Source: Thermoleophilales bacterium (GTDB taxonomy: Bacteria > Actinomycetota > Thermoleophilia > Solirubrobacterales > 70-9). Taken from it: a DNA stretch of 64,000 nt. The translations under genes and the position numbers were made by a program. A model generated the notes under the pieces. That model was not told the DNA's origin. It saw only the letters and a list, made by a program, of their open reading frames with translations, and made no database searches. Positions 7,041 through 15,809 of this stretch are shown here, piece after piece (position 1 is the stretch's first letter; the number at the start of each line of letters is the position of its first letter). The stretch is taken from positions 558,001 to 622,000 of the forward strand of contig JACJWZ010000001.1 of the NCBI GenBank assembly GCA_020636895.1, given 5' to 3'.

Positions 7041-8360
7041 GTGGAGGCTTCCGCGCCAACTCCCAGCCGCTCGTGGCGCGAGCTTCCCGGCACCACCACC
7101 GCGCTCGTCCTCACCGCGGTCGCGTTGCTCACCGTCGGCTACGGCCTCCTCGCGAAGGCCGCCGGGGTGAACCTCGGCGTACCGCTGCCGCCCTTCTTCG
7201 CCCACTGGGAGCCGCAGGTCGACCCGGCGGCGATCGTCGCGATCCCGCTGTTCGCGCTGGCCGTCGCGGCCGCCGTCCGGCTCGCCCGGGCCGAGGTCGG
7301 CGCCGGAGCGTTCGTCGTCGCGATTTTCGCCGTCACCCTGCTGGCGCGGCTCAGCGTCAGCGCCGCCCGTGACGGGACCGAGGGCTTCTCCGCCATGTTC
7401 GGCTCCAGCCCCGAGGCGGCGAACGAGTACCTGCCGGCGTTGCCGGCGCTGCACTCGCTCGGGCTTCACGACTTCCTCGACCGCTTCGCCGAGATCTCGC
7501 CGACCCTGCCGATCCATCCCTCCGCCCATCCGCCGGGCACCCTGCTCCTGCTCGACGCTCTCGGCATCGACACCGCGGAGGGCATGGCGTGGCTCGTGAT
7601 CCTCGTCGGCGCGCTCGCGGTGCCGCTCACCTATTGGCTCGCGCGTGGCCTCGGGGTGGCTGACGACCGCAGTCGTGCCGCCGCGCTCCTGCTCGCGCTC
7701 TCGCCCTCGGCCCTGCTCTACGGCGTGACCTCCACGGACTCCCTCTTCGCCACGTTGGGCATGGTCTCCGCGTGCCTCCTCGTCGGTTCGGGGGTGCTCC
7801 GGCGGATCGCCGGCGCTCTCGCGCTCGCTGCGGCGGCGTTCTTCTCGTGGGCGCTGCTGGCCCTCGGCGCGTTCGCCGTCGTCGCGACGGCCGTCAAGGA
7901 CGGACTGCGCTCGGCCCTCGCTCTCGCCTTGGTGGCCGGGGTCGTCCTCGTTGCGGTCTACGCGGCCCTCTACGCGGCAACCGGGTTCGATCCCGTGGGC
8001 GCGATCCGCGCCGCGGGGGAGGCCTACGATCTCGGCATCTCGAACGCGCGCCCTTACCTGTACTGGCTCTTCGGCTCCCCGGTTGCGTTCGCGGTCGCCC
8101 TCGGCCTGCCGACCGCCTGGTACGCGGCTCGCGCGCTCGGCACAGCGAACGCTGCGGCGGTCGGACTCGCGGCGATCATCATCGTCTCCGTGCTCGTCGG
8201 CCTGACCAAGGCAGAGACCGAGCGCATCTGGCTGTTCATGGGACCGCCCGCCGCGGTCGCCGCCGCGAGCATGGTGCCGCTGCGGCGGATGCCGCTGATC
8301 CTCGGCCTGCTCGCGGCCCAGGCCCTCGCCTGCTCCCTGCTCCTCTTCACGATCTGGTGA
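7041..8360 (+). CDS. GT-C-like multispanning membrane protein
   Basis: About 439 residues with roughly ten hydrophobic helices and an early acidic/His loop (NEYLPALPALHSLG, LPIHPSAHPPGTLLLLDALG). This layout resembles GT-C glycosyltransferases of the PMT/ArnT/Alg type, which use polyprenyl-phosphate sugars at the outer membrane face. The neighbouring GT2 protein could make such a donor. Two GTG starts are possible, 7023 (adding MWFAGC) and 7041. The latter gives a hydrophilic N-terminus and lies 6 nt after a weak TTTGCT. The stop is 4 nt before the epimerase start, so the two are an operon. Exact donor and acceptor are unknown. Confidence 0.75.
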   Translation: MEASAPTPSRSWRELPGTTTALVLTAVALLTVGYGLLAKAAGVNLGVPLPPFFAHWEPQVDPAAIVAIPLFALAVAAAVRLARAEVGAGAFVVAIFAVTLLARLSVSAARDGTEGFSAMFGSSPEAANEYLPALPALHSLGLHDFLDRFAEISPTLPIHPSAHPPGTLLLLDALGIDTAEGMAWLVILVGALAVPLTYWLARGLGVADDRSRAAALLLALSPSALLYGVTSTDSLFATLGMVSACLLVGSGVLRRIAGALALAAAAFFSWALLALGAFAVVATAVKDGLRSALALALVAGVVLVAVYAALYAATGFDPVGAIRAAGEAYDLGISNARPYLYWLFGSPVAFAVALGLPTAWYAARALGTANAAAVGLAAIIIVSVLVGLTKAETERIWLFMGPPAAVAAASMVPLRRMPLILGLLAAQALACSLLLFTIW

Positions 8361-8364
8361 GCTC

Positions 8365-9480
8365 GTGAAGGTCCTGATCACCGGCGGGGCCGGGTTCGTC
8401 GGCTCCCACCTGGCCGATGCGTTGGTCGAGCGTGGAGAGGAGGTGCGGCTCCTCGACAACCTCGATCCGCTCGCGCATCCCAGCGGGAAGCCGCCCGATC
8501 ACCTGCCCCCCGCAGCCGAGCTGCTCGTCGGCGACCTCCGCTCGGCCGACGACGTGGCGGCCGCGCTCGACGGCGTCGACCGCGTCTTCCACCTCGGCGG
8601 GATCGTCGGCAACGGGGAGTCCATGGTCAACGTCCGCAAGGCGGTCGACTCCAACCCCGGAGGCACGGCCACCCTGCTCGAGGGGGTGATCGCGCGCCGG
8701 GACGAGGTCCGTCGCATCGTCGTCGCCTCCTCGATGGTGGTCTACGGGGAGGGCTCCTATCGCTGCCCTGAGCACGGTCTCCTCACACCCGGTCTGAGGC
8801 CGGTCGCGCAACTGCGGGAGCGTCGGTGGAACCCCGTCTGCCCGGCCTGCGGGAGCGAGATGTCGCCGGTCGCGGTGCGAGAGGACGCGACCCTGCGGCC
8901 GGTGAGCGTCTACGGGATCTCCAAGCGCGACACCGAGGAGCTGGCCCTCGTCCTCGGGGAGGCCTACGGCTTCGAGGCGGTCGCCCTCCGCTACCTGAAC
9001 ATCTACGGGCCGCGGCAGGCGCTCGGCAACCCCTACACCGGGGTCGCGGCGATCTTCTCCGCGCGCCTGCTCGCCGGCAGGTCACCGCGGGTGTTCGAGG
9101 ACGGCGGCCAGATCCGCGACCTCGTCCACGTCTCCGACGTCGTCGCCGCGACGCTCGCGGCGATGGATCGCCCGGAGGCTCCCGGCCACGCCTTCAACGT
9201 AGCGACCGGGCGGCGGGTCACGGTCCTCGAGCTCGCGGCGAAGCTGTGCGAGCGGCTCGCCCCCGAGCTCGTGCCCGAGGTGACGGGCGAGTACCGCTCC
9301 GGCGACATCCGCCATTGCTTCGCCGAGACGTCGCTGGCTCGCGACCTGCTCGGCTTCGAGGCCGGTACGACCCTCGAGCAGGGGCTTCCGGAGCTGCTGG
9401 ACTGGGTGGCGCGTCAGAGCGTGGAGGAGCGCGGCGAGGAGGCCCTCGAGGGTCTCCGGCGCGCGGGGCTCGTGGGCTGA
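8365..9480 (+). CDS. NAD-dependent nucleotide-sugar epimerase with Cys insert
   Basis: A 371-residue extended SDR. The Rossmann motif TGGAGFVGSH occupies residues 6-15, with catalytic Ser123 (VASSM), Tyr183 and Lys187 in YGISK, and RYLNIYGPRQ at about 209-218. An insertion between residues 133 and 171 carries Cys134, Cys159 and Cys162 (YRCPEHG...PVCPACG), a zinc-ribbon-like feature seen in some dTDP-sugar 4-epimerases. It probably epimerises a nucleotide sugar for the glycan locus formed with the GT2, DUF2064 and GT-C genes. The start is GTG, 4 nt after the GT-C stop. The precise sugar is not determined by sequence alone. Confidence 0.88.
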   Translation: MKVLITGGAGFVGSHLADALVERGEEVRLLDNLDPLAHPSGKPPDHLPPAAELLVGDLRSADDVAAALDGVDRVFHLGGIVGNGESMVNVRKAVDSNPGGTATLLEGVIARRDEVRRIVVASSMVVYGEGSYRCPEHGLLTPGLRPVAQLRERRWNPVCPACGSEMSPVAVREDATLRPVSVYGISKRDTEELALVLGEAYGFEAVALRYLNIYGPRQALGNPYTGVAAIFSARLLAGRSPRVFEDGGQIRDLVHVSDVVAATLAAMDRPEAPGHAFNVATGRRVTVLELAAKLCERLAPELVPEVTGEYRSGDIRHCFAETSLARDLLGFEAGTTLEQGLPELLDWVARQSVEERGEEALEGLRRAGLVG

Positions 9481-9495
9481 GAGCCGCCGGCGCGG

Positions 9496-10527
9496 CTAGG
9501 CGGCCCGGGTCTGGACCGCCGCGCGCTCGTCGCCGACTCCCGTGCCCCGCTGGGCGGCGAACATCCGGTAGGCGCCGACGGGGGGATGGGCGCGGGAGCA
9601 CGCGTAGCCGATCCGGTCGAGCCGGTCGATGAGCTCGTCGGCGCCGACCGCGCCGCCACCCCAGAGCCGGGCGCGCACCCGCTGGGATGCCGCCGTCAGC
9701 TCGTCGTTTTCGGGTACGTCGAGCGCGAGCACCAGCAGCCAGCCGCCGGGGCGGAGCGCCCTCAGGACGCGCCTGGCGCCCGCATCGAAGGAGGCGGGAT
9801 CGAGGAACGGCTGCGGGATCAGCGCGAGGTCGTAGCCGGCACTCGTCTCGAGCTCCTCGACGCCGATCGAGAGGAACTCGATCCGGTCCTCGAGGCCGTG
9901 TTCGATCGCGCGCTCACGACCGATTCCGCGAGCCGTTCCGTTCGGCTCCAGGCACGCGGCGCTCACTTCGGGGTAGACGAGGCAGAGCTCGGTGCTGAGC
10001 ACACCGACGCCGGCGCCGACGTCGAGAAAGCGCGCCCCCGGCGCCTCGAGCCGCTCGCGCAGGCCGGGAAGGGAGGGGAGGACGTGCTTGGCGGCGAGGC
10101 GGAAGAGTCCGGCGGTCTCGCCCTGGGCGACGAGGAGGTCGGGATCGCGATGCGCCCAGCCCGGGGCCAGGGAGCCGTCGCGCGCCCGGCGCAGAGCGTC
10201 GGCGGTCTGCAGATGGTCGCTGCGCACGCCCGCCCGCATCACCTTGGCCATCGAGCCCGAGCGGAATGGCTCGAACTCGGCCGTGAGCGCGTACCGGTCT
10301 CCGCGGCGCTCGACGGCTCCGAGCGGGATCAGCACCCCGAGCAGGTCGGCGACGAGGGTCGGCTCGAGGTCGAGCCTCGAGCCGAGCTCCTCCGCCGAGG
10401 CGGGAGCATCGAGCGCGCGCACGATCCCGAGTTCGAAGGCCGCCGAGAGGCCGGCGTAAGCCCAGGTCGCCGAGCTCAGCGCGGCGATGCTCGAGAGCAC
10501 GTCGGGATTCGTCGAGAAGGCGGCCAT
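9496..10527 (-). CDS. Class I SAM-dependent methyltransferase with N-terminal winged-helix-like domain
   Basis: A 343-residue protein. The first 100 residues (LGIVRALDAPASAEELGSR, LLGVLIPLGAVERRGDRYAL) are a dimerisation/winged-helix domain of the kind found in small-molecule O-methyltransferases. The SAM-binding motif I is ARFLDVGAGVGVLSTEL (about 166-182), with an acidic residue in ACLEPNG. RVLRALRPGGWLLVLALD is the post-motif strand. It probably methylates a small or lipid-linked substrate. It converges on the epimerase gene from the other strand with a 15-bp gap. An inverted repeat GTCAG-5-CTGAC lies directly upstream of its ATG (10528-10542). Confidence 0.83.
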   Translation of the reverse strand: MAAFSTNPDVLSSIAALSSATWAYAGLSAAFELGIVRALDAPASAEELGSRLDLEPTLVADLLGVLIPLGAVERRGDRYALTAEFEPFRSGSMAKVMRAGVRSDHLQTADALRRARDGSLAPGWAHRDPDLLVAQGETAGLFRLAAKHVLPSLPGLRERLEAPGARFLDVGAGVGVLSTELCLVYPEVSAACLEPNGTARGIGRERAIEHGLEDRIEFLSIGVEELETSAGYDLALIPQPFLDPASFDAGARRVLRALRPGGWLLVLALDVPENDELTAASQRVRARLWGGGAVGADELIDRLDRIGYACSRAHPPVGAYRMFAAQRGTGVGDERAAVQTRAA

Positions 10528-10722
10528 GTCAGGCCCTCTGACCTACCCGTTCGGGGGAAGGGTTCAAACGGCATCCGGGAGATGTCGGAGTCGGTGGCAT
10601 TCGCTTGATCGCCCTGAGATACGGGAGTCGGTCTGAATCGGATGCTCGACGGCCGCCCCGGGGAAGGGGTGCGATGGTGGAAACCATGAAGACCGGGCCC
10701 GCGGTTAGGATCGGCGCAGTCG

Positions 10723-11109
10723 ATGTCCGACACGCTGCTGTTCCTGCACCTGCTCGCGGCCGCCCTCGTCTTCTCCGCGGTCGCCGTCTTCTCCGCTGTC
10801 GCCTTCGGCGCCCGGATCGAGGCGGGCACGGTCAGGGTCTTCCGCCTGCTCTGGAACGCCGGGTTGGTCGGCCTGCTCATCTTCGGCATCGCGCTCGCCC
10901 TCGACATCGACGGCTATGAGATCTGGGACGCCTGGATCCTGATCGCGATCGCGCTGTGGCTGGCGGTCGGGCCGATCGGCGACCGGCTGCCGATCGCGGT
11001 GCGCGACGGCGGCGCCCCGGTTCCGGCGGCGGCGGTCCGGGCGCACTGGCTGGCGGTCGCGCTCGTCGTCCTGATCCTCGCCGACATGATCTGGAAGCCC
11101 TGGGCATGA
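10723..11109 (+). CDS. Small four-helix membrane protein
   Basis: A 128-residue, almost wholly hydrophobic protein with four predicted helices (residues about 5-27, 43-62, 68-86 and 104-124). LFLHLLAAALVF near the start resembles DUF2269/CopD-like membrane proteins, but the match is too weak to name. A -10-like TAGGAT (10706-10711) lies 11 nt before the ATG and there is no Shine-Dalgarno, so the mRNA may be leaderless. It overlaps the next gene by ATGA, and both proteins share the FLHxLxA pattern, so they may form a complex. Confidence 0.75.
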   Translation: MSDTLLFLHLLAAALVFSAVAVFSAVAFGARIEAGTVRVFRLLWNAGLVGLLIFGIALALDIDGYEIWDAWILIAIALWLAVGPIGDRLPIAVRDGGAPVPAAAVRAHWLAVALVVLILADMIWKPWA

Positions 11110-11567
11110 GCGCGCTCGCCTACCTCCGGCCTGACGAGTGGGAGCTGCCCCTCTTCCTGCACGTCCTCGGGGCCCTGTGCCTGATCGGCGCCCTGGTCCT
11201 GACCACGACCCTGCTCGTCTCCGCTTGGCGCAGTGGCTCGGCGGCCACCCTGCGGCTCGGCGTGCGGTCGCTGCTGTTCGGCGTCGTCCCGGCATGGATC
11301 GTCCTGCGCGGCAGCGCCGAGTGGGTTGCGAGCAAGGAGGGCTACTCCGACCTCGACAAGCCGCCGGCGTGGATCGATATCGGCTACGTGGCGGGCGACC
11401 TCGGACTGCTCCTGCTGCTCGCTTCCGGCGTCTGCGGTTGGCTCGCCCTGCGGCGCGGCAACGACGGCGCGGCCGCGACGACGGCGAAGGTCGCGGCGGT
11501 GCTGCTCGTCATCCTGCTCGCCGCCAACCTGGTGGCGCTCTGGGCGATGGCGACGAAGCCGGCCTGA
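11106..11567 (+). CDS. Small four-helix membrane protein, partner of the preceding gene
   Basis: A 153-residue protein starting MSALAYLRPDEWELPLFLHVLGALC, with four hydrophobic helices and a conserved-looking loop WVASKEGYSDLDKPPAWIDIGY between helices 2 and 3. The ATG overlaps the stop of the upstream gene (ATGA, 11106-11109), implying coupled translation. The shared FLHVLGAL motif near the N-terminus suggests the two are distant paralogues or subunits of one membrane complex. No function is recognised. Confidence 0.75.
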   Translation: MSALAYLRPDEWELPLFLHVLGALCLIGALVLTTTLLVSAWRSGSAATLRLGVRSLLFGVVPAWIVLRGSAEWVASKEGYSDLDKPPAWIDIGYVAGDLGLLLLLASGVCGWLALRRGNDGAAATTAKVAAVLLVILLAANLVALWAMATKPA

Positions 11568-11581
11568 CGGACGCTCGCGGC

Positions 11582-11851
11582 TCAGAAGCCGCGCCGCTCG
11601 CGCTGCAGGTTCTCCTGGCGCGCGATGTCGGTTTCCCATTCGGGATCGCCCGGGCCGCGGCTCCAGCGCAGGCTGATCACCACGATCGCGGCGACGATCA
11701 GGACGGCGAGGATCGTGAAGACGACCGTGTCCCGCGGATCGAATACGCCGAGGACGAGGCCGTAGATGTAGAAGCCGAGATAAGCGAGGCCGGCCAGCAG
11801 GACGAGGATGCGGATCGTCCGCCAGGGGTGGCGTTCGCGCCCTGGGGTCAA
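11582..11851 (-). CDS. Small membrane protein (89 aa) coupled to WS/DGAT gene
   Basis: With the TTG at 11851 as start, the product is 89 residues (MTPGRERHPWRTIRIL...). It has two hydrophobic helices (about 12-36 and 43-60) and a charged tail ending NLQRERRGF. The TTG overlaps the stop codon of the WS/DGAT gene (TTGA, 11848-11851), the same 4-nt coupling used at mreC/mreD in this window. The codon periodicity and two clean helices argue for a real gene. It could help anchor the acyltransferase at the membrane; that is inferred only from position. Confidence 0.6.
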   Translation of the reverse strand: MTPGRERHPWRTIRILVLLAGLAYLGFYIYGLVLGVFDPRDTVVFTILAVLIVAAIVVISLRWSRGPGDPEWETDIARQENLQRERRGF

Positions 11852-13329
11852 GTCTCGATCCGTTCGAGCTCGTCGACGGCCGCGCTGATCCCGTCCATGA
11901 GCACGTCGATGTCGTGCGTCGAGTCGTAGTCGGCGTTCGCGGTGATGAACAGCTTGCCGTCGTAGGAGAAGATCGCGATCCCGACGGCGTGCTCCGCGGC
12001 GAGCGGAACCACCGGCCAGACCGCGAGCATCTTCGCGCCGAACGAGTACAGCGGCTGCTGGGGGCCGGGAACGTTCGTGATCGTCAGGTTGAACAGTCTC
12101 GTCGCGTAGAGCGAGCGGGCGATCATCCCGTGGAGGATCGGCGGGGCGTGGCCGGTGAAGTCGATCATCGTGCTCGAGCCGAGCCCCTGGTCCCCCGATT
12201 TCAGCGATTCGGCGTCCTCCATCTGATGCCGGTAGCGCTGCCGGGCGTCGGACTCGGCGACGGCGATCGGCACGAACAGGGAGGTGACCCGGTTGCCGAT
12301 GGCGAGCTGGTCGCCCGCGGCGCGGAGGTTGACCGGCACCATGGCGCGGAGGCCGCGCTCGGGCAGCTCTTCGCCCCGGGCGATAATGAGATCGCGCAGA
12401 CCACTCGCGATGACGGCCAGGATCACGTCGTTCACGGTCCCGCCGAGGCGTTGCTTGATGTCGCGCACGCTCTGCAGCGACACCTCCACGGTCTCCAGGC
12501 GGCGCTTGCCGCCGATCGGGACGTTGATGCTGGTCTGCGGTGCCCCGATCACCTCGCTGCGGACGAGCATCTCCACCATCGCCCGGGACCGGCGCGCCGC
12601 CTCGCGAGCCTGGCTCGGATGAGTTGCCAGGGCGGCACCCGAGCGCCCCACCCCGAACAGAGAGGAAGCCGTCTGCAGCGGCAGCCGCAGAATGGACCCG
12701 CCGGGGATCCGGTCGAGGATGCCACCGGCTCGCGGCTCTTCGGCTGGCTCCGCCGGAGTCTCGGCGTCCGCTGCGGGCCGGGGCGGCGGATGACGCTCGC
12801 CGTCGAGCATGACGAGCGCAGCGTCGACCGATCCGACCCCGTCGATCATGCAGTGGTGCGTCTTGGAGGCCAGCGCCCAGCGGCCGCCCTCCAGCCCGGA
12901 GACCACGACGAGCTCCCACAGCGGTCGTGAGCGGTCGAGCCGGTTCGAGTAGTAGTCGCTCGCCCACTCCCGCAGCTCCTCGTCACTTCCGCGGCCGGGC
13001 AGGCGCACCCTGCGCACGTGCGAGGCGAGATCGAACGTCGGATCGGTCTCCCAGGTGGGCCAGTGGAGTCCTCCGGTCGTCGACGTGGAGAGACGCTGGC
13101 GGTAGCGCTGCATGGATGCGAGCCGCTCACCGAGGAGGTTGGCGACCTCCTCGGCGCTCGGCGCTCCCCGTTTCCCCGGGCGGGGTTCGAAGATGCTCAA
13201 GCCGCCGATGTGCATGTGAACGGCGGGATCGAGCTGCTCGAGCTCGAGGAACGTCGCGTCGAGTGGGCTCAACTCCTCCCGCGCGCCAGCGGGTGCGGTT
13301 GCAGGTTGCGCTGCCATCGCGAGGTTCAT
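11848..13329 (-). CDS. Wax ester synthase / diacylglycerol acyltransferase (WS/DGAT)
   Basis: A 493-residue bifunctional acyltransferase that would join acyl-CoA to a long-chain alcohol or diacylglycerol, giving storage wax ester or triacylglycerol. The catalytic HHxxxDG motif is HHCMIDG at residues 158-164. LSPLDATFLELE at the N-terminus and the C-terminal NVPGPQQPLYSFGAKMLAVWPV are strong family signatures. It is full length for the family (about 450-500). GGGGGAC shortly before the ATG may serve as ribosome binding site. A possible internal start (Met5) would make little difference. The presence of this enzyme fits an actinobacterium. Confidence 0.92.
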   Translation of the reverse strand: MNLAMAAQPATAPAGAREELSPLDATFLELEQLDPAVHMHIGGLSIFEPRPGKRGAPSAEEVANLLGERLASMQRYRQRLSTSTTGGLHWPTWETDPTFDLASHVRRVRLPGRGSDEELREWASDYYSNRLDRSRPLWELVVVSGLEGGRWALASKTHHCMIDGVGSVDAALVMLDGERHPPPRPAADAETPAEPAEEPRAGGILDRIPGGSILRLPLQTASSLFGVGRSGAALATHPSQAREAARRSRAMVEMLVRSEVIGAPQTSINVPIGGKRRLETVEVSLQSVRDIKQRLGGTVNDVILAVIASGLRDLIIARGEELPERGLRAMVPVNLRAAGDQLAIGNRVTSLFVPIAVAESDARQRYRHQMEDAESLKSGDQGLGSSTMIDFTGHAPPILHGMIARSLYATRLFNLTITNVPGPQQPLYSFGAKMLAVWPVVPLAAEHAVGIAIFSYDGKLFITANADYDSTHDIDVLMDGISAAVDELERIET

Positions 13330-13411
13330 CGTCCCCCAGGGATTCCGCCCGCGCCTCAGCCCTGACTACGGAGCCACGACCTGCGCACTTGCCTCCGATA
13401 GCGTCACGGCA

Positions 13412-14227
13412 GTGAGCGATACGCATCCAGAACCCGGGGCCCGGATCGATATCCCGTCGGTCCCGAACCTGCGCGACATCGGCGGCTACGTGACAGCCGA
13501 TGGCCACCGTGTACGCACCGGCCTGCTCTACCGGTCCGCCGAGCTCGATCACCTGCGCGGCCAGGATGCCGACATCGCCCGGTTCGAGGAGCTCGGGATC
13601 CGCACCGTCGTCGATCTCCGCACCGAGGCCGAGCGGACCGCTGCCCCCGACTTCGTGCCCGACGGCGTCACCGATCTCATCTGCGACGTCCTCGCCGACG
13701 ACGCCGGAGCCGGGCCCGCGCAGCTCCTGAAGGTGATCTCGGACCCAGCCGCGGCGGAGGAGATGCTCGGCGGCGGTCGCGCGGTCGAGATGTTCGAGGG
13801 CGGCTACCGCGACATCGTCTCCCTCGCCAGCGCCCTGCGCGGCTACCGGACGATGTTCGAGACCATCGTCGACGAGGGCGCGTTGCCGTTGCTCTTCCAC
13901 TGCACCACCGGCAAGGACCGGACGGGCTGGGCCGCCGCGTCGACTCTGCTCCTCCTCGGGGTGGCGGAGGAGACGGTCCTCGCCGAGTACGAGCTCACGA
14001 ACCGGGACCTGATCCCGGCGCTGAAGCCCGTCTTCGAGCAGTTCCGTGCGGCCGGGGGAGACCCGGAGCTGCTGCGGCCCGTCCTCGGCGTCGATGCCGC
14101 CTACCTCGCCGCGGCGCTGGCCGAGATGCGAGACCGGTTCGGCACGATCGAGGGCTACTTCGCCGATGGCCTCGGGATCGGTGAAGACGGGCAGGCGGCG
14201 TTGCGGGGAGCGCTGCTCGAGACCTGA
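13412..14227 (+). CDS. Tyrosine-protein phosphatase (PtpB / DUF-type Y_phosphatase3)
   Basis: A 271-residue protein of the bacterial tyrosine phosphatase group related to mycobacterial PtpB. It has NLRDIGGY at residues 19-26, LYRSAEL at 39-45 and the active-site loop HCTTGKDRTG at 163-172, with Cys164 and Arg170 as catalytic residues. The Lys after Gly is typical of the dual lipid/tyrosine phosphatase subgroup. The GTG start lies 7 nt after TAGCGT (13399-13404) and has no Shine-Dalgarno, so the transcript may be leaderless. It is divergent from the WS/DGAT gene. Substrate is unknown. Confidence 0.9.
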   Translation: MSDTHPEPGARIDIPSVPNLRDIGGYVTADGHRVRTGLLYRSAELDHLRGQDADIARFEELGIRTVVDLRTEAERTAAPDFVPDGVTDLICDVLADDAGAGPAQLLKVISDPAAAEEMLGGGRAVEMFEGGYRDIVSLASALRGYRTMFETIVDEGALPLLFHCTTGKDRTGWAAASTLLLLGVAEETVLAEYELTNRDLIPALKPVFEQFRAAGGDPELLRPVLGVDAAYLAAALAEMRDRFGTIEGYFADGLGIGEDGQAALRGALLET

Positions 14228-14315
14228 ACGCCATCCCCGCCGGCGCGTGCGACGGCCGGCCTCGTCGCCGGCCGAAGCTGCGCAGGGCGCGGAGTCGCGT
14301 TGCTACCCTCATCCC

Positions 14316-14651
14316 ATGAGTGCGCACGAGCGCAGATCGGTGCGCACGGCCGCGGCTCTGCTGCTGCTGGCCGAGCTGCCGCTCGTGGCGTTGATCGTCG
14401 CCGCGGGAGGCATCCTCGGCGTCATCCCGGCCCTTCTCCTGCCGGTCATCTTCCTGATCTTCGGCCGGATACCGGGCGAGCAGGCGCTGCAAGTCCTGAT
14501 CGAATGCCGCCGGCCGAAGAAGCGTCACGCGCGGCCGGTTCGCCAGCGCAAGCCTGTCGGCGCGCCCGCGACTCACCCCATCCGGGGGCTCCTGCTCGCG
14601 TCCGCGTTGGCTGAGCGCGGGCCGCCTCCGGCACTCCTCCCGACCAGCTAG
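14316..14651 (+). CDS. Small membrane protein, unknown function
   Basis: A 111-residue protein with two hydrophobic helices (about residues 10-30 and 33-51) followed by a basic tail (ECRRPKKRHARPVRQRK). TACCCT (14304-14309) stands 6 nt before the ATG, the leaderless arrangement also seen at proA. There is no Shine-Dalgarno. No family recognised; the second half may be disordered. Confidence 0.6.
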   Translation: MSAHERRSVRTAAALLLLAELPLVALIVAAGGILGVIPALLLPVIFLIFGRIPGEQALQVLIECRRPKKRHARPVRQRKPVGAPATHPIRGLLLASALAERGPPPALLPTS

Positions 14652-14728
14652 CCCCCTCGTCGGCCCAAGGCCGCGCTTGGTGGGCGGCGTCGCAATTCAG
14701 GGTCTCGGCGCCGGGCTGCCTGCCCGGG

Positions 14729-14756
14729 CCGTCGCTCGCCGCCGGCGAGCCGACGG
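14729..14756. terminator. Strong hairpin between 14.65 kb gene and mbnP
   Basis: GCTCGCC (14734-14740), a 3-nt loop and GGCGAGC (14744-14750), extended by CCGTC (14729-14733) with GACGG (14752-14756) across one bulged base, form a 12-bp stem. No T-tract follows, so it may be a factor-assisted terminator or only structure. Confidence 0.35.
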
Positions 14757-14866
14757 CTGGGTGGATGGGCGACCGGTGAACGACGCCCTTCGACGAGGAG
14801 GCACTTCGGTGCCCGCGTCACGGAATCCCCGGACGCGATCCACACACGTGCAGAAGGAGGTCAGCG

Positions 14867-15805
14867 ATGGAGCTGACTCGAATCAGGAACAACAAGGTCG
14901 GCCTGCTCGCGGTGCTGGCCGCGGCCCTCGTGGCCGCGTCGGCGCTCATGGCGGCCGGCGCGTCGGCCAAGCCGGCGAAGAAGAAGCAGAAGGTCGACAT
15001 CCAGTTCACGGCCACCGCAGGTGAGAAGCCGGTGAGCTGCTCGAAGCCGATCAGGGGGCTCGGCTCGACGGAGCAGACGGCCGATCTCAAGGATCTGCGC
15101 TTCTACGTAACCGGCGTGGAGCTGACCAAGAGGAACGGCAAGTCCGTGCCGCTCGATCTCTCCGCGAAGGCCCCGTTCAGCTTCAGGTCGCCCAAGGGCG
15201 ATGTGACGCTGATCGACCTCGAGAACGGCAAGGGCGCTTGTGCGGAGGAAGGCACCCGGGCGATGAACTCGCACCTGCGGGGCAAGGTTCCGGCCGGCAA
15301 GTACGTCGGGGCGGAATGGACGATCGGCGTGCCGTCGGCACTGAGCCACACCGACGTGACCAGCGCGAAGGCCCCGCTCAACCTGACGGCCATGGACTGG
15401 TCGTGGCAGTTCGGCCGCAAGTTCATGAAGATCGAGGTCGCCGATCCCGCCGGGACGGATGGGAGTTGGTCCGACAGCACGTTCTTCGTGCATCTGGGAA
15501 GCGTCGGATGCGTCGGCAACCCCGCTGCGGGCCAGAAGGTGAAGTGCGCCGCGCCCAACGAGTCGACGGTCGAGCTGCGGAAGTTCGACCCCGCGAAGCA
15601 GAAGGTCGCAGTCGACCTGAAGAGCCTGCTCGCCGGCAACGACGTCACCGCGAACGGCGGCGGCGCACCCGGTTGCATGTCCGGGCAGACCGACCCGGAG
15701 TGCGGCGGCGTCTTCGGCGCGCTCGGCATCAACTGGAAGACCGACGGCACCGGCACCGGGCTTGCCAACGGCAAGCAGTCCGTCTTCCGGGCGATCAAGG
15801 GCTGA
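14867..15805 (+). CDS. MbnP-family (metallo-mystery pair) exported protein
   Basis: A 312-residue secreted protein with an N-terminal signal sequence (LLAVLAAALVAASALMAAGASA). Family marks are KVDIQFTA after the signal, DLRFYVTGVEL (residues 76-86), VPSALSHTD with His161, and AMDWSWQFGRKFMKIE with Trp178 and Trp180. MbnP proteins bind copper, and a Trp is oxidised to kynurenine by the partner di-heme protein MbnH. Whether that happens here is inference. A perfect AGGAGG lies 6 nt before the ATG, implying strong translation. The partner gene starts 4 nt after its stop. Six Cys in the mature part could form disulfides. Confidence 0.85.
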   Translation: MELTRIRNNKVGLLAVLAAALVAASALMAAGASAKPAKKKQKVDIQFTATAGEKPVSCSKPIRGLGSTEQTADLKDLRFYVTGVELTKRNGKSVPLDLSAKAPFSFRSPKGDVTLIDLENGKGACAEEGTRAMNSHLRGKVPAGKYVGAEWTIGVPSALSHTDVTSAKAPLNLTAMDWSWQFGRKFMKIEVADPAGTDGSWSDSTFFVHLGSVGCVGNPAAGQKVKCAAPNESTVELRKFDPAKQKVAVDLKSLLAGNDVTANGGGAPGCMSGQTDPECGGVFGALGINWKTDGTGTGLANGKQSVFRAIKG

Positions 15806-15809
15806 GCGG

